From assembly GCA_022376925.1 (NCBI GenBank), contig JAIOJX010000006.1:61093394-61157393 (forward strand): a stretch of DNA of 64,000 nucleotides, read 5' to 3'. Position numbers and translations under genes: made by a program. Shown piece by piece: positions 24,969 to 36,118 of the stretch; positions within the stretch are counted from its first letter, which is position 1, and each line of letters starts with the position of its first letter. This DNA comes from Tragulus kanchil (lineage: Eukaryota; Chordata; Mammalia; Artiodactyla; Tragulidae). The notes below the pieces were generated by a model. The model saw nothing but the letters and a program-made list of their open reading frames with translations. It was not told the DNA's origin and searched no databases.

Positions 24969-26949
24969 TGCTACCTTTTTTATTGTTTTTAATATCATCT
25001 AATGTCCTGAAAATAGATGTTTCTCCCTTTCTAATGTACCTTCCTTTCTTTCTATATTACTTTTCTACAAATTCTCACAGCTTCTCTCCCTCCCCTTTTT
25101 GAATTGGATAGAAATAAACCTTATCTCCTTTATTATATCATAAAATATTTTATTTAAACCTTCTTATTTTTCTAAGAGAATCACTTTTCAGACTGAGTAA
25201 CAGTGCTGGGGCTTCTCAGGTGGGGCGATGCTAAAGAAATTCGCCTGCTAATGTAGGAGGCACGAATTTGATCCATGACCCAGAAGAGAAAATAGCAACT
25301 CACTCCAGTGTCCTTGCCTGAAAAATCCCATGAAAAGGGGAGCCTGGTGGGGCACATTTCATAGGGTCACAAAGAGATGAACACAACTGAGCATGAACAT
25401 TAAATTATAAACTAAATTTTGGGTAGGAAGCATTGGACAGGTTTTGTATTTGTGTGCACTCATGCATTTTTAAATTGTTGTTTTTCTCTATACCATAATC
25501 ATTCATCAAAAAGAGCCATCATCTCAATTATGCTTGAATATTATATACACACATGGAGTTTATTAAAATGACATAGACCCATCTCTGACAAATCCCAGGC
25601 ATGACGTCCTGGTGTTGTTACTTTTAAACTGCCCTCAAAAAATAATAAGTACAGACAGGTTTGATAATCACTGACCTAGAGACATCAAGCATTCCTAACA
25701 AATCAAAATGATTATAAGTGAAAATATTCATCTGCTTTTCACTTCTTTGTTTCTGTTCTTTTAATAAAGGGGTTTTATAATAAAGTGTATAATCATTATG
25801 TCTTGAAAGTCTAATTATATAAAGGCAAAGTTTGTTTGATTCTATAATTTGATGGTAGAAAGAAGCCTTTATGAATACTCCTTCAATAAATGGGCTTCCT
25901 ACAATGTAGGAGACCTTAGTTCATTCCTGCATTGGGAAGATCCACTTCAGAAAGGACAGGTTATCCACTCAGCATTCTTTCCTGGAGAAACCTGCAGCTC
26001 ATTCATGGGTCACAAAGAGTTGGACATGACTGAGCAACTTTCACATTTCTCAACAGCCTTCAATAGATATACATATTTAATTCATGATACAACCTTCCTT
26101 GTAAAGGGAGATGAATAACCTAAGAATAATTTATAAAGTAATTATAAAGACAGTCATCTTTGCTACCTTTTTTATTGTTTTTAATATCATCTAATGTCCT
26201 GAAAATAGATGTTTCTCCCTTTCTAATGTACCTTCCTTTCTTTCTATATTACTTTTCTACAAATGCTCACAGCTTCTCTCCCTCCCATTTTTGAATTGGA
26301 TAGAAATAAACCTTATCTCCTTTATTATATCATAAAATATTTTATTTAAACCTTCTTATTTTTCTAAGAGAATCACTTTTCAGACTGAGTAACAGTGCTG
26401 GGGCTTCTCAGGTGGGGCGATGCTAAAGAAATTCGCCTGCTAATGTAGGAGGCACGAATTTGATCCATGACCCAGAAGAGAAAATAGCAACTCACTCCAG
26501 TGTCCTTGCCTGAAAAATCCCATGAAAAGGGGAGCCTGGTGGGGCACATTTCATAGGGTCACAAAGAGATGAACACAACTGAGCATGAACATTAAATTAT
26601 AAACTAAATTTTGGGTAGGAAGCATTGGACAGGTTTTGTATTTGTGTGCACTCATGCATTTTTAAATTGTTGTTTTTCTCTATACCATAATCATTCATCA
26701 AAAAGAGCCATCATCTCAATTATGCTTGAATATTATATACACACATGGAGTTTATTAAAATGACATAGACCCATCTCTGACAAATCCCAGGCATGACGTC
26801 CTGGTGTTGTTACTTTTAAACTGCCCTCAAAAAATAATAAGTACAGACAGGTTTGATAATCACTGACCTAGAGACATCAAGCATTCCTAACAAATCAAAA
26901 TGATTATAAGTGAAAATATTCATCTGCTTTTCACTTCTTTGTTTCTGTC
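24592..26949. repeat. Direct duplication I, units 24592-25757 and 25785-26949
   Basis: Offset 1190-1193 bp. The sequence 25758-25784 before the second unit is a corrupted version of 24560-24591 (an AATAAATGGGG...TATAA-like segment with errors). Differences between the units are few (a C-run indel in the SINE, T/G near 25072/26265). It contains two Bov-tA elements. Confidence 0.95.
25208..25400 (+). mobile_element. Bov-tA SINE
   Basis: GGGGCTTCTCAGGTGGGGCG head, then AAATTCGCCTGCTAATGTAG, AACTCACTCCAGTGTCCTTG, and the GGTCACAAAGAGATGAACAC-AACTGAGCATGAAC end. Diverged but complete. Duplicate at 26400-26589. Confidence 0.88.
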
Positions 26950-26969
26950 TAAATAGCAGTTAAGTGTAA

Positions 26970-28095
26970 TGTATCATGGGCAAGCAGAAGTATCTTCACT
27001 GACAGATATTGGGACCCTATTTATGAGGAGAGCTGTTCTGATGAGGAAAGTGATGAGGAAGTGATGCTAACTTATTTGCAGGGAATGCCACTATGTGGGG
27101 AAGAAGACTCCTCTACTCTAATTTGGTGGGTATGTCGAATGCTCCCACAAGGGTGGTCATTAGTACAAGGCGGTGGTTCCATGTTCACTTCTCACAGGAA
27201 AAATCAAGAAAAGATATCTGAACCGAGCAGACAAATATCTTTTCAAGTGAGCGATAAGCGCTGCCCACAGCCCTGCCTCTCCGAGACCTCTTCTGACTAA
27301 GTAACTAGTATTGTTACTGATAGGAAGTCTGGGTCTGATATAGCCCCACTCATAAAACTAGCAGTTTGTAGGCTTAGACTATCACCTTTGACAAACATTG
27401 ATAGAGATGTTTACCCAGGCGCTAGTACAGAGCACAAAAGTTCTTCCACTCGTGCATTTTTAGTTATAGCATAATATGCTTTTTACAACTCATAGTTTCC
27501 TTTGTAAATTAAGAATTGTAAGAATGTTTCCTGTACAAACATGTGTTTCCCCCAAAGGACACTGTGTTTACCTAGATGCTACTAGAGGAACAAAAAGCTC
27601 CAGTAGTAACCACTTTTTTATCTCTAGAGGAACAAAAAGCTCTTGTAATAACCACTTTTGTGATACTAGTTAACTTGAGATTTCTAGTTGGGAAAATATA
27701 AAAGGGTAAGGTAAAATTGTGCCAGAGGCTCACTCACAGAGATCAGCTGCGCCCGATGTGAGATTGAGACTCTTCAACTCTGGGGTAAGAACTTCTGATT
27801 ATTTGATTGAATTCTGATTATTTGATTGAGTTCAGAGAATTTGTGCTTGCCTTTATTTGAATTCTGATTAATTGAATCTTGATTCTGATTATTATATGTA
27901 CTATGATTAATAAAACTACTCTTGGTTTGACAGTACTCAAGACCATGATATTTTACTGTCTAAGTCCAAGACTCACGACTCTGAAGGGACTACACTGTGA
28001 CTGTAAAATGTCTCTGATCTATTTAAGATAGTATCTCTTAGTGAGAACTAATAAGAATAGGCATTGGAGTAAGCTGCAGCACAGTGCCTGTGACA
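26970..28095 (+). mobile_element. ERV LTR, long and degenerate
   Basis: Starts TGTATCATGGGCAAG and ends with GACA. It is homologous through its R/U5 part and several U3 blocks to the solo LTR at 60318-60998 (shared CATGTTCACTTCTCACAGG, GAATTGTAAGAATGTTTC, GACTACACTGTG). Compared with that copy it carries two extra U3 segments of roughly 165 and 130 bp, making it about 1.1 kb. TATA box TATAAAAG at 27698, polyA signal AATAAA at 27909. I find no clean target-site duplication (GTAA left, AATA right). No internal retroviral genes adjoin it, so it is a solo LTR or an LTR cut from its provirus. Inferred to be class I from the 4-bp duplication at the related copy. Confidence 0.7.
27582..27659 (+). 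repeat. Tandem repeat in LTR U3, two 36-bp units, period about 42 bp
   Basis: CTAGAGGAACAAAAAGCTC followed by a nearly identical TAACCACTTTT end occurs at 27582 and again at 27624. A short direct repeat 40-120 bp upstream of the TATA box is the usual layout of a retroviral enhancer repeat. The related LTR at 60318 has only one such unit. Confidence 0.8.
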
Positions 28096-28187
28096 AATAA
28101 AATCTATTTTGTTAAGATTTGTAATTACAAATAAGCATCAACATTGATGTGGCCAGTGGTGTAAACATTCTTGTGTGATGGGCTATC

Positions 28188-28405
28188 CTAAGTCACTTCA
28201 GTCATGTCTGACTCTTTGACCCTTTGCAACTGCTTGCAACTGTAGCCTGCCAGGCTCCCCTGTCTATGGGGATTCTCCCAGCGAGAATACTGGAGTGGAT
28301 TGCAATGTCCTCCTCCATGGGACCTTCTGGATTCATGGATCTATCCTGCCTCTCTTATGTCCCCTGCACTGTCAGGTGAGTTCTTTACCACTAATACCAC
28401 TTGGG
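28188..28405 (-). mobile_element. Bov-tA SINE, antisense
   Basis: Plus strand begins with antisense tail sequence (AAGTCACTTCAGTCATGTCTGACTC), then GTAGCCTGCCAGGCTCCCCT, GAGAATACTGGAGTGGATTG, and ends with the antisense head CTGTCAGGTGAGTTCTTTAC-CACTAATACCACTTGGG. Complete but old. Confidence 0.85.
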
Positions 28406-28638
28406 ATTACTATACACCAATAAATATGGGAAATTATAGAAAAGGGATTAATTTTTTTGATTCTTGCCTTCATTTTCTCTAATTAGCTTTCATTATAACT
28501 TGTATATATATGGTAATATATCTGAGGAATAAATATATTTTCGCCTTATAAATATTTTCTAAATTTTTCCTTTTTCTTTGAATGGCTTAGAGAAAATAAA
28601 AATCTTATAATATCTAGCAAAGTCTCCCTTAGGATAAC
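28406..28638. other. Intergenic, no recognised gene
   Basis: AT-rich interval before duplication J with nothing recognised. Confidence 0.5.
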
Positions 28639-30931
28639 GACTCCTTAATATGACAAAAAAAAATTCTTCATATAATTTGAACATTAGTGTTCTATGCCAC
28701 TATGCTAAAGTTTTTTTTATATTTTGGCTTATAGCTAAAAGTAAGCATAAACTTTATGAATTAGAAAACATTGCTGAGGCTTTGAAAACTGATTCACCAA
28801 TCAAAACTGTCTCTCAAATTGTCAGTTCCCACACAATTACTCTATTCTCCCAGCCCTCTCACTCACATGCACATACATACATATTCACAAGCACATTTGA
28901 TTTTCTTTCTTTGACTCTGTCTTTTAAGTTGGTATTTTTATGTCATGTTCCACTATAGAAAATGTCTCCCCTTTTTTCAATGCTTTTACTTAATTTACTT
29001 CAATTGGCATAGGTTAGAATTATCTAAAGCAAAAATAGTTATCAATAATCAACACAAGATTCAAGAGTGAGGGGACATATGTACATGCATGATTAATTCA
29101 TGTTGATGTATGACAGAAATCAAAGTATTATTGAAAAACAATCATCAGTCAATTAAAGGTAAATAAATATTTTTTAAAAAATTTAAAAAAATAGAATGAG
29201 CACATTAGATGGGAAATGTATATGATTATTTCTAAGAAATTTAGTTTCACTTTATGACCATGGTAAAATCAAGTGAAATTGATGAATCTCTATTTCTTCA
29301 TCTAAATTGAAGCTAAGATTAAATCTTTCCTGCTTATCTTATAGAGCTTGTGCTAAGAACAAATGATATAATTTCTCTCTGAACATCAATGTGTTGGTGA
29401 AATTTTTTGTTTGTAATTCAAATTTTGAAAAGAAGATTATTAATAGAGGCAACCTAAATTTCTAATCTCTTTGCTTTTTGAGCATGTATGTATATGTGTG
29501 AGTAATAAGAGCAATTCAAATCTTTAAATCACCCATAGCTCATATTTTACGTACAGTTGCATATTTACTATGATGATAAATATACATGTTACATTTTGGG
29601 ACATAAAAAACTCAAAAAAGCAGAGCAGGCTCAAGAGATTACAGCAGAACAAAGTCAGGTAGAACTTGCCTATAATAAAAGAAAGGGTATTAAGTTCATG
29701 ATTTTATAAGAGATTCTAAGCAGAATTAACACCCAGAAGCAGACAGTCTCATACTGAGTAGCTAAAACCTGAAACTTCTGTTCTAAATACCTGACTCCTT
29801 AATATGACAAAAATTCTTCATATAATTTGAACATTAGTGTTCTATGCCACTATGCTAAAGTTTTTTTATATTTTGGCTTATAGCTAAAAGTAAGCATAAA
29901 CTTTATGAATTAGAAAACATTGCTGAGGCTTTGAAAACTGATTCACCAATCAAAACTGTCTCTCAAATTGTCAGTTCCCACACAATTACTCTATTCTCCC
30001 AGCCCTCTCACTCACATGCACATACATACATATTCACAAGCACATTTGATTTTCTTTCTTTGACTCTGTCTTTTAAGTTGGTATTTTTATGTCATGTTCC
30101 ACTATAGAAAATGTCTCTCCTTTTTCAATGCTTTTACTTAATTTACTTCAATTGGCATAGGTTAGAATTATCTAAAGCAAAAATAGTTATCAATAATCAA
30201 CACAAGATTCAAGAGTGAGGGGACATATGTACATGCATGATTAATTCATGTTGATGTATGACAGAAATCAAAGTATTATTGAAAAACAATCATCAGTCAA
30301 TTAAAGGTAAATAAATATTTTTTAAAAAATTTAAAAAAATAGAATGAGCACATTAGATGGGAAATGTATATGATTATTTCTAAGAAATTTAGTTTCACTT
30401 TATGACCATGGTAAAATCAAGTGAAATTGATGAATCTCTATTTCTTCATCTAAATTGAAGCTAAGATTAAATCTTTCCTGCTTATCTTATAGAGCTTGTG
30501 CTAAGAACAAATGATATAATTTCTCTCTGAACATCAATGTGTTGGTGAAATTTTTGTTTGTAATTCAAATTTTGAAAAGAAGATTATTAATAGAGGCAAC
30601 CTAAATTTCTAATCTCTTTGCTTTTTGAGCATGTATGTATATGTGTGAGTAATAAGAGCAATTCAAATCTTTAAATCACCCATAGCTCATATTTTACGTA
30701 CAGTTGCATATTTACTATGATGATAAATATACATGTTACATTTTGGGACATAAAAAACTCAAAAAAGCAGAGCAGGCTCAAGAGATTACAGCAGAACAAA
30801 GTCAGGTAGAACTTGCCTATAATAAAAGAAAGGGTATTAAGTTCATGATTTTATAAGAGATTCTAAGCAGAATTAACACCCAGAAGCAGACAGTCTCATA
30901 CTGAGTAGCTAAAACCTGAAACTTCTGTTCT
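28639..30931. repeat. Direct duplication J, units 28639-29784 and 29793-30931
   Basis: Offset 1154 bp falling to 1147 bp through several homopolymer differences: a nine-A run against a five-A run at the left edge, and C/T runs near 28968/30118. Spacer of 8 bp. The 102-codon plus frame in the first unit is broken in the second by such a difference, which argues that neither is a gene. Confidence 0.95.
29061..29170 (+). mobile_element. L1 3' end, sense
   Basis: TCAAGAGTGAGGGGACATAT, ATGATTAATTCATGTTGATG, TATGACAGAAATCAAAGTAT, then AATTAAAGGTAAATAAAT: the standard end of ruminant L1 3' UTRs. Severely 5' truncated. Duplicate at 30208-30316. Confidence 0.75.
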
Positions 30932-31523
30932 TCATAATATGCTGTGATAAAACTGAAAAGCAAGACAGAGATGCTAAGAAAAAATGTGCATAGTGTATGA
31001 AATGTATATGAAATATATGAAAATATTAAATTCAGAATATGAGTAAATTGATAAGACATGAGATCCAATAAAATGTGAAGATTTCAAAAATATTTAATTA
31101 AAAAAGATATATGCTCAATAAAAGCATAGAAATCCACACATCATTGGTCATTGAAAGAATGAAAATTAAAAGTACAATATGAAGCTAATAGACACCTTTT
31201 AGAACAGCCTTGGCTTAGAGACTTGATAATGATGTGTTGATCCAGACATGAAATCATGATAATTTTCTTACATTGCGGTAAATATAAAATGTTTCAACCT
31301 GTCTGATAACCAGTTTTGCAATTTATTGTGAAGTTAAATATATACTTACTATACAACCAGAAATGGCAATCTTTATCTTAAGACAACAGAAATGAAAAGG
31401 CACATAAAGGTTTACACATGGAAGTGCTTAGTAATTTTATTAACGATAGTTAAATCCTGGAAATAAACCAAAAGTTTTTCAAACAGGTAAATAGATAAAC
31501 AAATCAGAGAATTTCCATACAAT
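30932..31523. other. AT-rich interval; old L1-like 3' sequence from about 31320
   Basis: From about 31320 the text resembles L1 ORF2/3' UTR sense sequence (CCAGAAATGGCAATCTTTAT, AAAGGTTTACACATGGAAGT, AATGAAATGCTATTTAGCAA), which continues into duplication K to about 31840. Too diverged to place in a family. Upstream of it nothing is recognised. Confidence 0.45.
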
Positions 31524-33738
31524 GAAATGCTATTTAGCAATACAGAGGAAGGAGGAATTTACATATTCAAAAATATTAATGAATCTCAAAAATAATATAA
31601 TCAATGGGAAAAAAGGCAGACTCAAAAGGCTACACAGAATATTACTATATTTGTATGAAATTCTAAAACTGGCAAAAGCTAATCTATATTGACCAGAAGT
31701 AGACTGGTGGGTAGCTAGGGCTGAGATCAATAGTACAGGAACAAGAAATTTTTGAGGGATGAGAGAAATGTTACATATCTCTACTATAGAGTTCCATATA
31801 TCCAATTTTGATAGTTAGAAATTTTTAAAAATCCAGTAAAATAATTAAACAGAAAGACTATTTCCTGAAAAAGTCATTGAACTGAACAGATAGGTAGTCA
31901 ACAGTTGCAAGGAAATGGAAAAAAATTTAAACGAGAAAAATAATAAAAGGAAGAAAAATAACCATTGAAATATCAAATAAACTATACTTGAAAACCTAGA
32001 TGAAATAGGTTATATTATAGGAAATTTTAGGTTACCAGAATTAACTCTAGGAAAATATAAAAAGATTAATTTCTAAAGAAAAAATGGGAACTAAAAAAAA
32101 ATAAAAACCTACTACAACATTTAGCATGGGGGATTTCATAGTGGAATTCTATAAAATAAGTTATCAGATAAGCATGGTATTCTTTTAAACAATTCTAAGA
32201 AAAGGAAAATAAATGTTGCAACTATTTAAAAAAAATTTTTTTACAGAGTTTTGTTGTTTACTGCCAAACATCAATATGAATCAACCATACATATACATGT
32301 TTCCTCCCTCTTGAACTTTCCTCTTGTCTTCTCACAATCTCACCCCTCTAGATTGTTACAGAGTCCATGTTTGAATTCCCTTACTCTTATAGCAATTCCC
32401 ATATGTTATCTATTTTACATACAGTAATCTAAGTTTCCATGTTACTCTTTCCATACATCTCACCCACTCCTTTCTGCCCGCAATGTTCATAAATCTGTTC
32501 TCTATGTCTGTTTCTCCTTTGCTGCCTTGCATGTATATTCATCAGTACCATCTTTCTAGATTCCTTAGATACGTGTTATTATACAATATTTATCTTTCTC
32601 TTTCTAACCTACTTCTGTTGTCATCAAAAATTTATTAATGAATTCTCAAGAAATGCTATTTAGCAATACAGAGGAAGGAGGAATTTACATATTCAAAAAT
32701 ATTAATGAATCTCAAATAATATAATCAATGGGAAAAAAGGCAGACTCAAAAGGCTACACAGAATATTACTATATTTGTATGAAATTCTAAAACTGGCAAA
32801 AGCTAATCTATATTGACCAGAAGTAGACTGGTGGGTAGCTAGGGCTGAGATCAATAGTACAGGAACAAGAAATTTTTGAGGGATGAGAGAAATGTTACAT
32901 ATCTCTACTATAGAGTTCCATATATCCAATTTTGATAGTTAGAAATTTTTAAAAATCCAGTAAAATAATTAAACAGAAAGACTATTTCCTGAAAAAGTCA
33001 TTGAACTGAACAGATAGGTAGTCAACAGTTGCAAGGAAATGGAAAAAATTCAAACGAGAAAAATAATAAAAGGAAGAAAAATAACCATTGAAATATCAAA
33101 TAAACTATACTTGAAAACCTAGATGAAATAGGTTATATTATAGGAAATTTTAGGTTACCAGAATTAACTCTAGGAAAATATAAAAAGATTAATTTCTAAA
33201 GAAAAAATGGGAACTAAAAAAAAATAAAAACCTACTACAACATTTAGCATGGGGGATTTCATAGTGGAATTCTATAAAATAAGTTATCAGATAAGCATGG
33301 TATTCTTTTAAACAATTCTAAGAAAAGGAAAATAAATGTTGCAACTATTTAAAAAAAATTTTTTTACAGAGTTTTGTTGTTTACTGCCAAACATCAATAT
33401 GAATCAACCATACATATACATGTTTCCTCCCTCTTGAACTTTCCTCTTGTCTTCTCACAATCTCACCCCTCTAGATTGTTACAGAGTCCATGTTTGAATT
33501 CCCTTACTCTTATAGCAATTCCCATATGTTATCTATTTTACATACAGTAATCTAAGTTTCCATGTTACTCTTTCCATACATCTCACCCACTCCTTTCTGC
33601 CCGCAATGTTCATAAATCTGTTCTCTATGTCTGTTTCTCCTTTGCTGCCTTGCATGTATATTCATCAGTACCATCTTTCTAGATTCCTTAGATACGTGTT
33701 ATTATACAATATTTATCTTTCTCTTTCTAACCTACTTC
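31524..33738. repeat. Direct duplication K, units 31524-32615 and 32650-33738
   Basis: Offset 1126 bp falling to about 1123 bp. The 34-bp spacer 32616-32649 fits neither flank. Small differences occur in A runs (31588/32714 and 31920/33045). It spans the junction between the old L1-like sense piece and an antisense L1 3' end. Confidence 0.95.
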
Positions 33739-34000
33739 ACTGTGTATAATAGGCTCTAAATTCATCCACCTCATTAGAACTGACTCAAATGCATTCCTTT
33801 TTATGACTGAGTAATATTGCATTGTATATATGTACCACAGCTTCTTTAACCATTCATATGTCTATGGACATCAAGGTTGCTTCCATGTTCTAGATATTGT
33901 AAATAGTGCTGCAATGAACAATAGGATACCTATGTCTTTTTCAATTTTGGTTTCCTCAGGGTTTTGCAACTGTCTTTTGTTAGTAACTACTATGACATCA
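32243..34000 (-). mobile_element. L1 3' end, antisense (assembled twice in part)
   Basis: The plus strand carries the antisense L1 3' UTR order: TTACAGAGTTTTGTTGTTTA, GTTTCCTCCCTCTTGAACTT, TAGATTGTTACAGAGTCCAT, then (33739 on) CATCCACCTCATTAGAACTG, GTACCACAGCTTCTTTAACC, and TGAACAATAGGATACCTATG. The first partial run is 32243-32615, repeated and continued at 33369-34000 by duplication K. About 650 bp of real sequence, 5' truncated. Confidence 0.8.
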
Positions 34001-34319
34001 GTACTCAAAACTGAAAAATATTGCTAAATATAAATGGAAAAACATTTAAAATCAACATAAATCATAAATGTCTATATAATTTGTCATATATAGATATGTG
34101 GTTTTGCATACATGTGTTTACATGTATAGATATGTAAAATTATAATTAAAATATGTGTAAACAGAACCCACTTAGTGTATAGTATCATATTACAAAATAA
34201 TAGAAGCATAGATTTTTATCATATGAGATTCATTCCTAGGATTACAAGTTTCACTCAATATTAAAAATTCCATTAATATTCTTCTAAGGTTAAAAATAAT
34301 GATTACCATATTCAATGAT
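34001..34319. other. Intergenic, no recognised gene
   Basis: AT-rich. No repeat, RNA or coding feature recognised. Confidence 0.5.
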
Positions 34320-35288
34320 ATTCAACAAATTAGAACACTTCACAATACCACACACAAAAACAAAGTGAAAATGGATTAAAGATGTAAATGTCAGGCCAGA
34401 AACTATAAAAGTCTTATAGGAAAACATAAGAAAATGCACTTGGACCTAAGTCACAGCAATATCCTCTTTGACGCACCTTCTAGAGCAGTAGAAATTAAAA
34501 AAATAAATAAATAATTGGGACCTAATTAAGCTTAAAATCTTTTGCACAGCAAACTAGATAAAGAGATAACTCTCAAAATGGGAGAAAATAATTGCAAATG
34601 AAGCAACTGAGAAAGGGTTAATCTCCAAATATAACCAGCTTGTAAAATTAAATATCAGAAAAATAAACAACCTCATCAAAAAGTGGAAGACCTAAAGAGA
34701 CATTTCACCAAAGAAGATATAACATATTGCCAAGAAAAGAAAGTAAAATATGTTCAACATAGCTCATTATTAGAGAAATGTAAATCAAAACTACAATCAG
34801 GTATCACTTCACACTAGTCAGAATGGCCATCATGGAAAAATCTACAAATAATATATTCTGGAGAGAATGTGTATAAAAGAGAACCCTCTTGCACTCTTGG
34901 TAATGTAAGCTGATACAACCACTATGGAGAACAGTATGAAGATTTCTCTAGAAAGTAGGAATAAAAATGATATATGACCCAACAATTCCACTACTGACTA
35001 TATTACCCTGACAAAATCATAACCGAAAAAGATGCACATACCTCAGTATTCACAGCATCACTGTTTAGGTGTCTAGAACATGGCAGCAACCCAGATTTCC
35101 ATCAGCAGATGAATGGATAGAGAAGTTGCGCTACATATCTGTAGTGGAATATTACTCAGTCACATAAAGAAACACATCTGAGTCAGTTCCAGTGATGTGG
35201 ATAAACCTGGAACATATTATACACAGTGAAGCAAGTCAGAAAGACAAAAATACTTGTATATTAATGTATATCTATGGAATCAAGAAAA

Positions 35289-35297
35289 ACAGTACTG
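35289..35297 (+). repeat. Target-site duplication of CHR SINE, left copy
   Basis: ACAGTACTG immediately before the SINE head; the identical 9 bp follow its GAAA tail at 35612-35620. Confidence 0.9.
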
Positions 35298-35611
35298 GGC
35301 TTCCCTGGTGGTCCAGTGGGTAAGGACACCGCCTTGCAGTGCAAGGGTCGCCGGTTCGATCCCTGACCTGGAAAGATCCCACGTGCCATGGAGCGGCTGG
35401 ACTGATGTGTCCAATTACCGAGCCAGAGCTCTGGAGCGCATGCGCCCAGAGCTGGTGCTCTGCGACAGCAGAGGCCACCACAATGGGAGGCCCACACGGG
35501 CCAAAGAACAAAGATGGATGAAAATGGACAAAATGAAAGACCAATAGAAGTGGCCCGCCTGCTCCCCTCACTCCCCTCCCCACCCTCACCTAAAGAAAGA
35601 AAGAAAGAAAG
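35298..35611 (+). mobile_element. CHR-type SINE with intact tRNA-like promoter
   Basis: A tRNA-derived cetartiodactyl SINE. The head GGCTTCCCTGGTGGTCCAGT holds an A-box-like GGTCCAGTGGGTAAGG and a clear B box GGTTCGATCCC (35353-35363). A GC-rich body (GGAGCGGCTGG, CAGCAGAGGCCACCACAATG, GGGAGGCCCACACGGGCC) follows, and the tail is a (GAAA)n run. It is flanked by perfect 9-bp target duplications inside an L1. GC content far above the surroundings marks it as younger than the L1 host. Confidence 0.88.
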
Positions 35612-35736
35612 ACAGTACTGATATACCTCTGTGCAGGACAGCAGAAGAGATGCAAACATAAAGAATAGACTTTGGATACAGTGGGACAATGAGCAGGTGG
35701 GACAAACTGAGAGAGAAGCATTGATATATATACAGT

Positions 35737-35805
35737 GGGGCTTCTCTGACGGCTCAGATGGTAAAGACTTTGCCTGCAATGTGGCATACCCTGGTTCAAT
35801 CCCCA
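35737..35805 (+). mobile_element. Bov-tA head fragment
   Basis: GGGGCTTCTCTGACGGCTCA, GATGGTAAAGACTTTGCCTG, and B box GGTTCAATCCC, then it stops abruptly and the L1 3' UTR resumes at ATACACTATCATGTGC. Approximate ATACAG/ATACAC flanks suggest the target duplication. Essentially only the tRNA-like part is present. Confidence 0.8.
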
Positions 35806-36020
35806 TACACTATCATGTGCAAAATATCCAGTGGGAAGCTGCTGTATGGCCATAAGGAGCTCAACGCAGTACTCTCTGACAAACTAGAGAAGTGAAATGG
35901 AATTGGGTGTTGGGGGTGTTTCAAGAGGGAGGGGACTTGTGGCTGAGTCACACTGTTGCATGACAAAAGCCAACACAATATTGTAAAGCAATTATCCACC
36001 AATTAAAACAAATTTTAAAA

Positions 36021-36118
36021 AGTCAACACCCAATCTTAACTAAAAACAAGTTTCCTTACTTAATAGTGAAACAGATGGAAATTTTTGCTGAAATCAAGAC
36101 TAAGGCAAGAATGTCTGA
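36021..36118 (+). mobile_element. Old L1 ORF2 fragment split by an ERV element
   Basis: TTAATAGTGAAACAGATGGA, AATCAAGACTAAGGCAAGAA follows the order of the L1 reverse-transcriptase region (usual reading: ttaatggtgaaagactgaaa, tcaggaacaaggcaagga). The sequence resumes after the ERV insertion at 36777 (ATTTTTTAAAGACATATTTT). Heavily diverged. Confidence 0.4.

Larger units (their letters stand above)
34320..36020 (+). mobile_element. L1 3' part, sense, with two nested SINEs
   Basis: Runs from the 3' part of ORF2 (AAGTGAAAATGGATTAAAGA) through AGTGGAATATTACTCAGTCA, GTGAAGCAAGTCAGAAAGAC, and CATATGGCCATAAGG-like 3' UTR to CAACACAATATTGTAAAGCA and ATCCACCAATTAAAACAAAT. All frames are broken. It is interrupted at 35298-35611 by a CHR-type SINE and at 35737-35805 by a Bov-tA head. 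The 181-codon minus frame over this region crosses L1 and both SINEs and is not a gene. Confidence 0.88.

Noticed and set aside
721..26949. The tandem duplications as a new biological system (programmed local amplification or tandem gene arrays)
   Set aside because: They cover unrelated content, have similar lengths, near-zero divergence, shared inactivating mutations and corrupted spacers at joints. An assembly artefact explains all of this more simply.
35298..35370. tRNA gene candidate (A and B boxes)
   Set aside because: The tRNA-like promoter belongs to a SINE head followed by a SINE body and tail; no acceptor-stem pairing of a true tRNA was seen. The same holds for the other Bov-tA heads.
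35261..35806. 181-codon minus-strand open frame, the longest not in pol
   Set aside because: It runs across an L1 3' end, a GC-rich CHR SINE and a Bov-tA head. The high GC of the SINE lowers stop frequency; no domain is visible.
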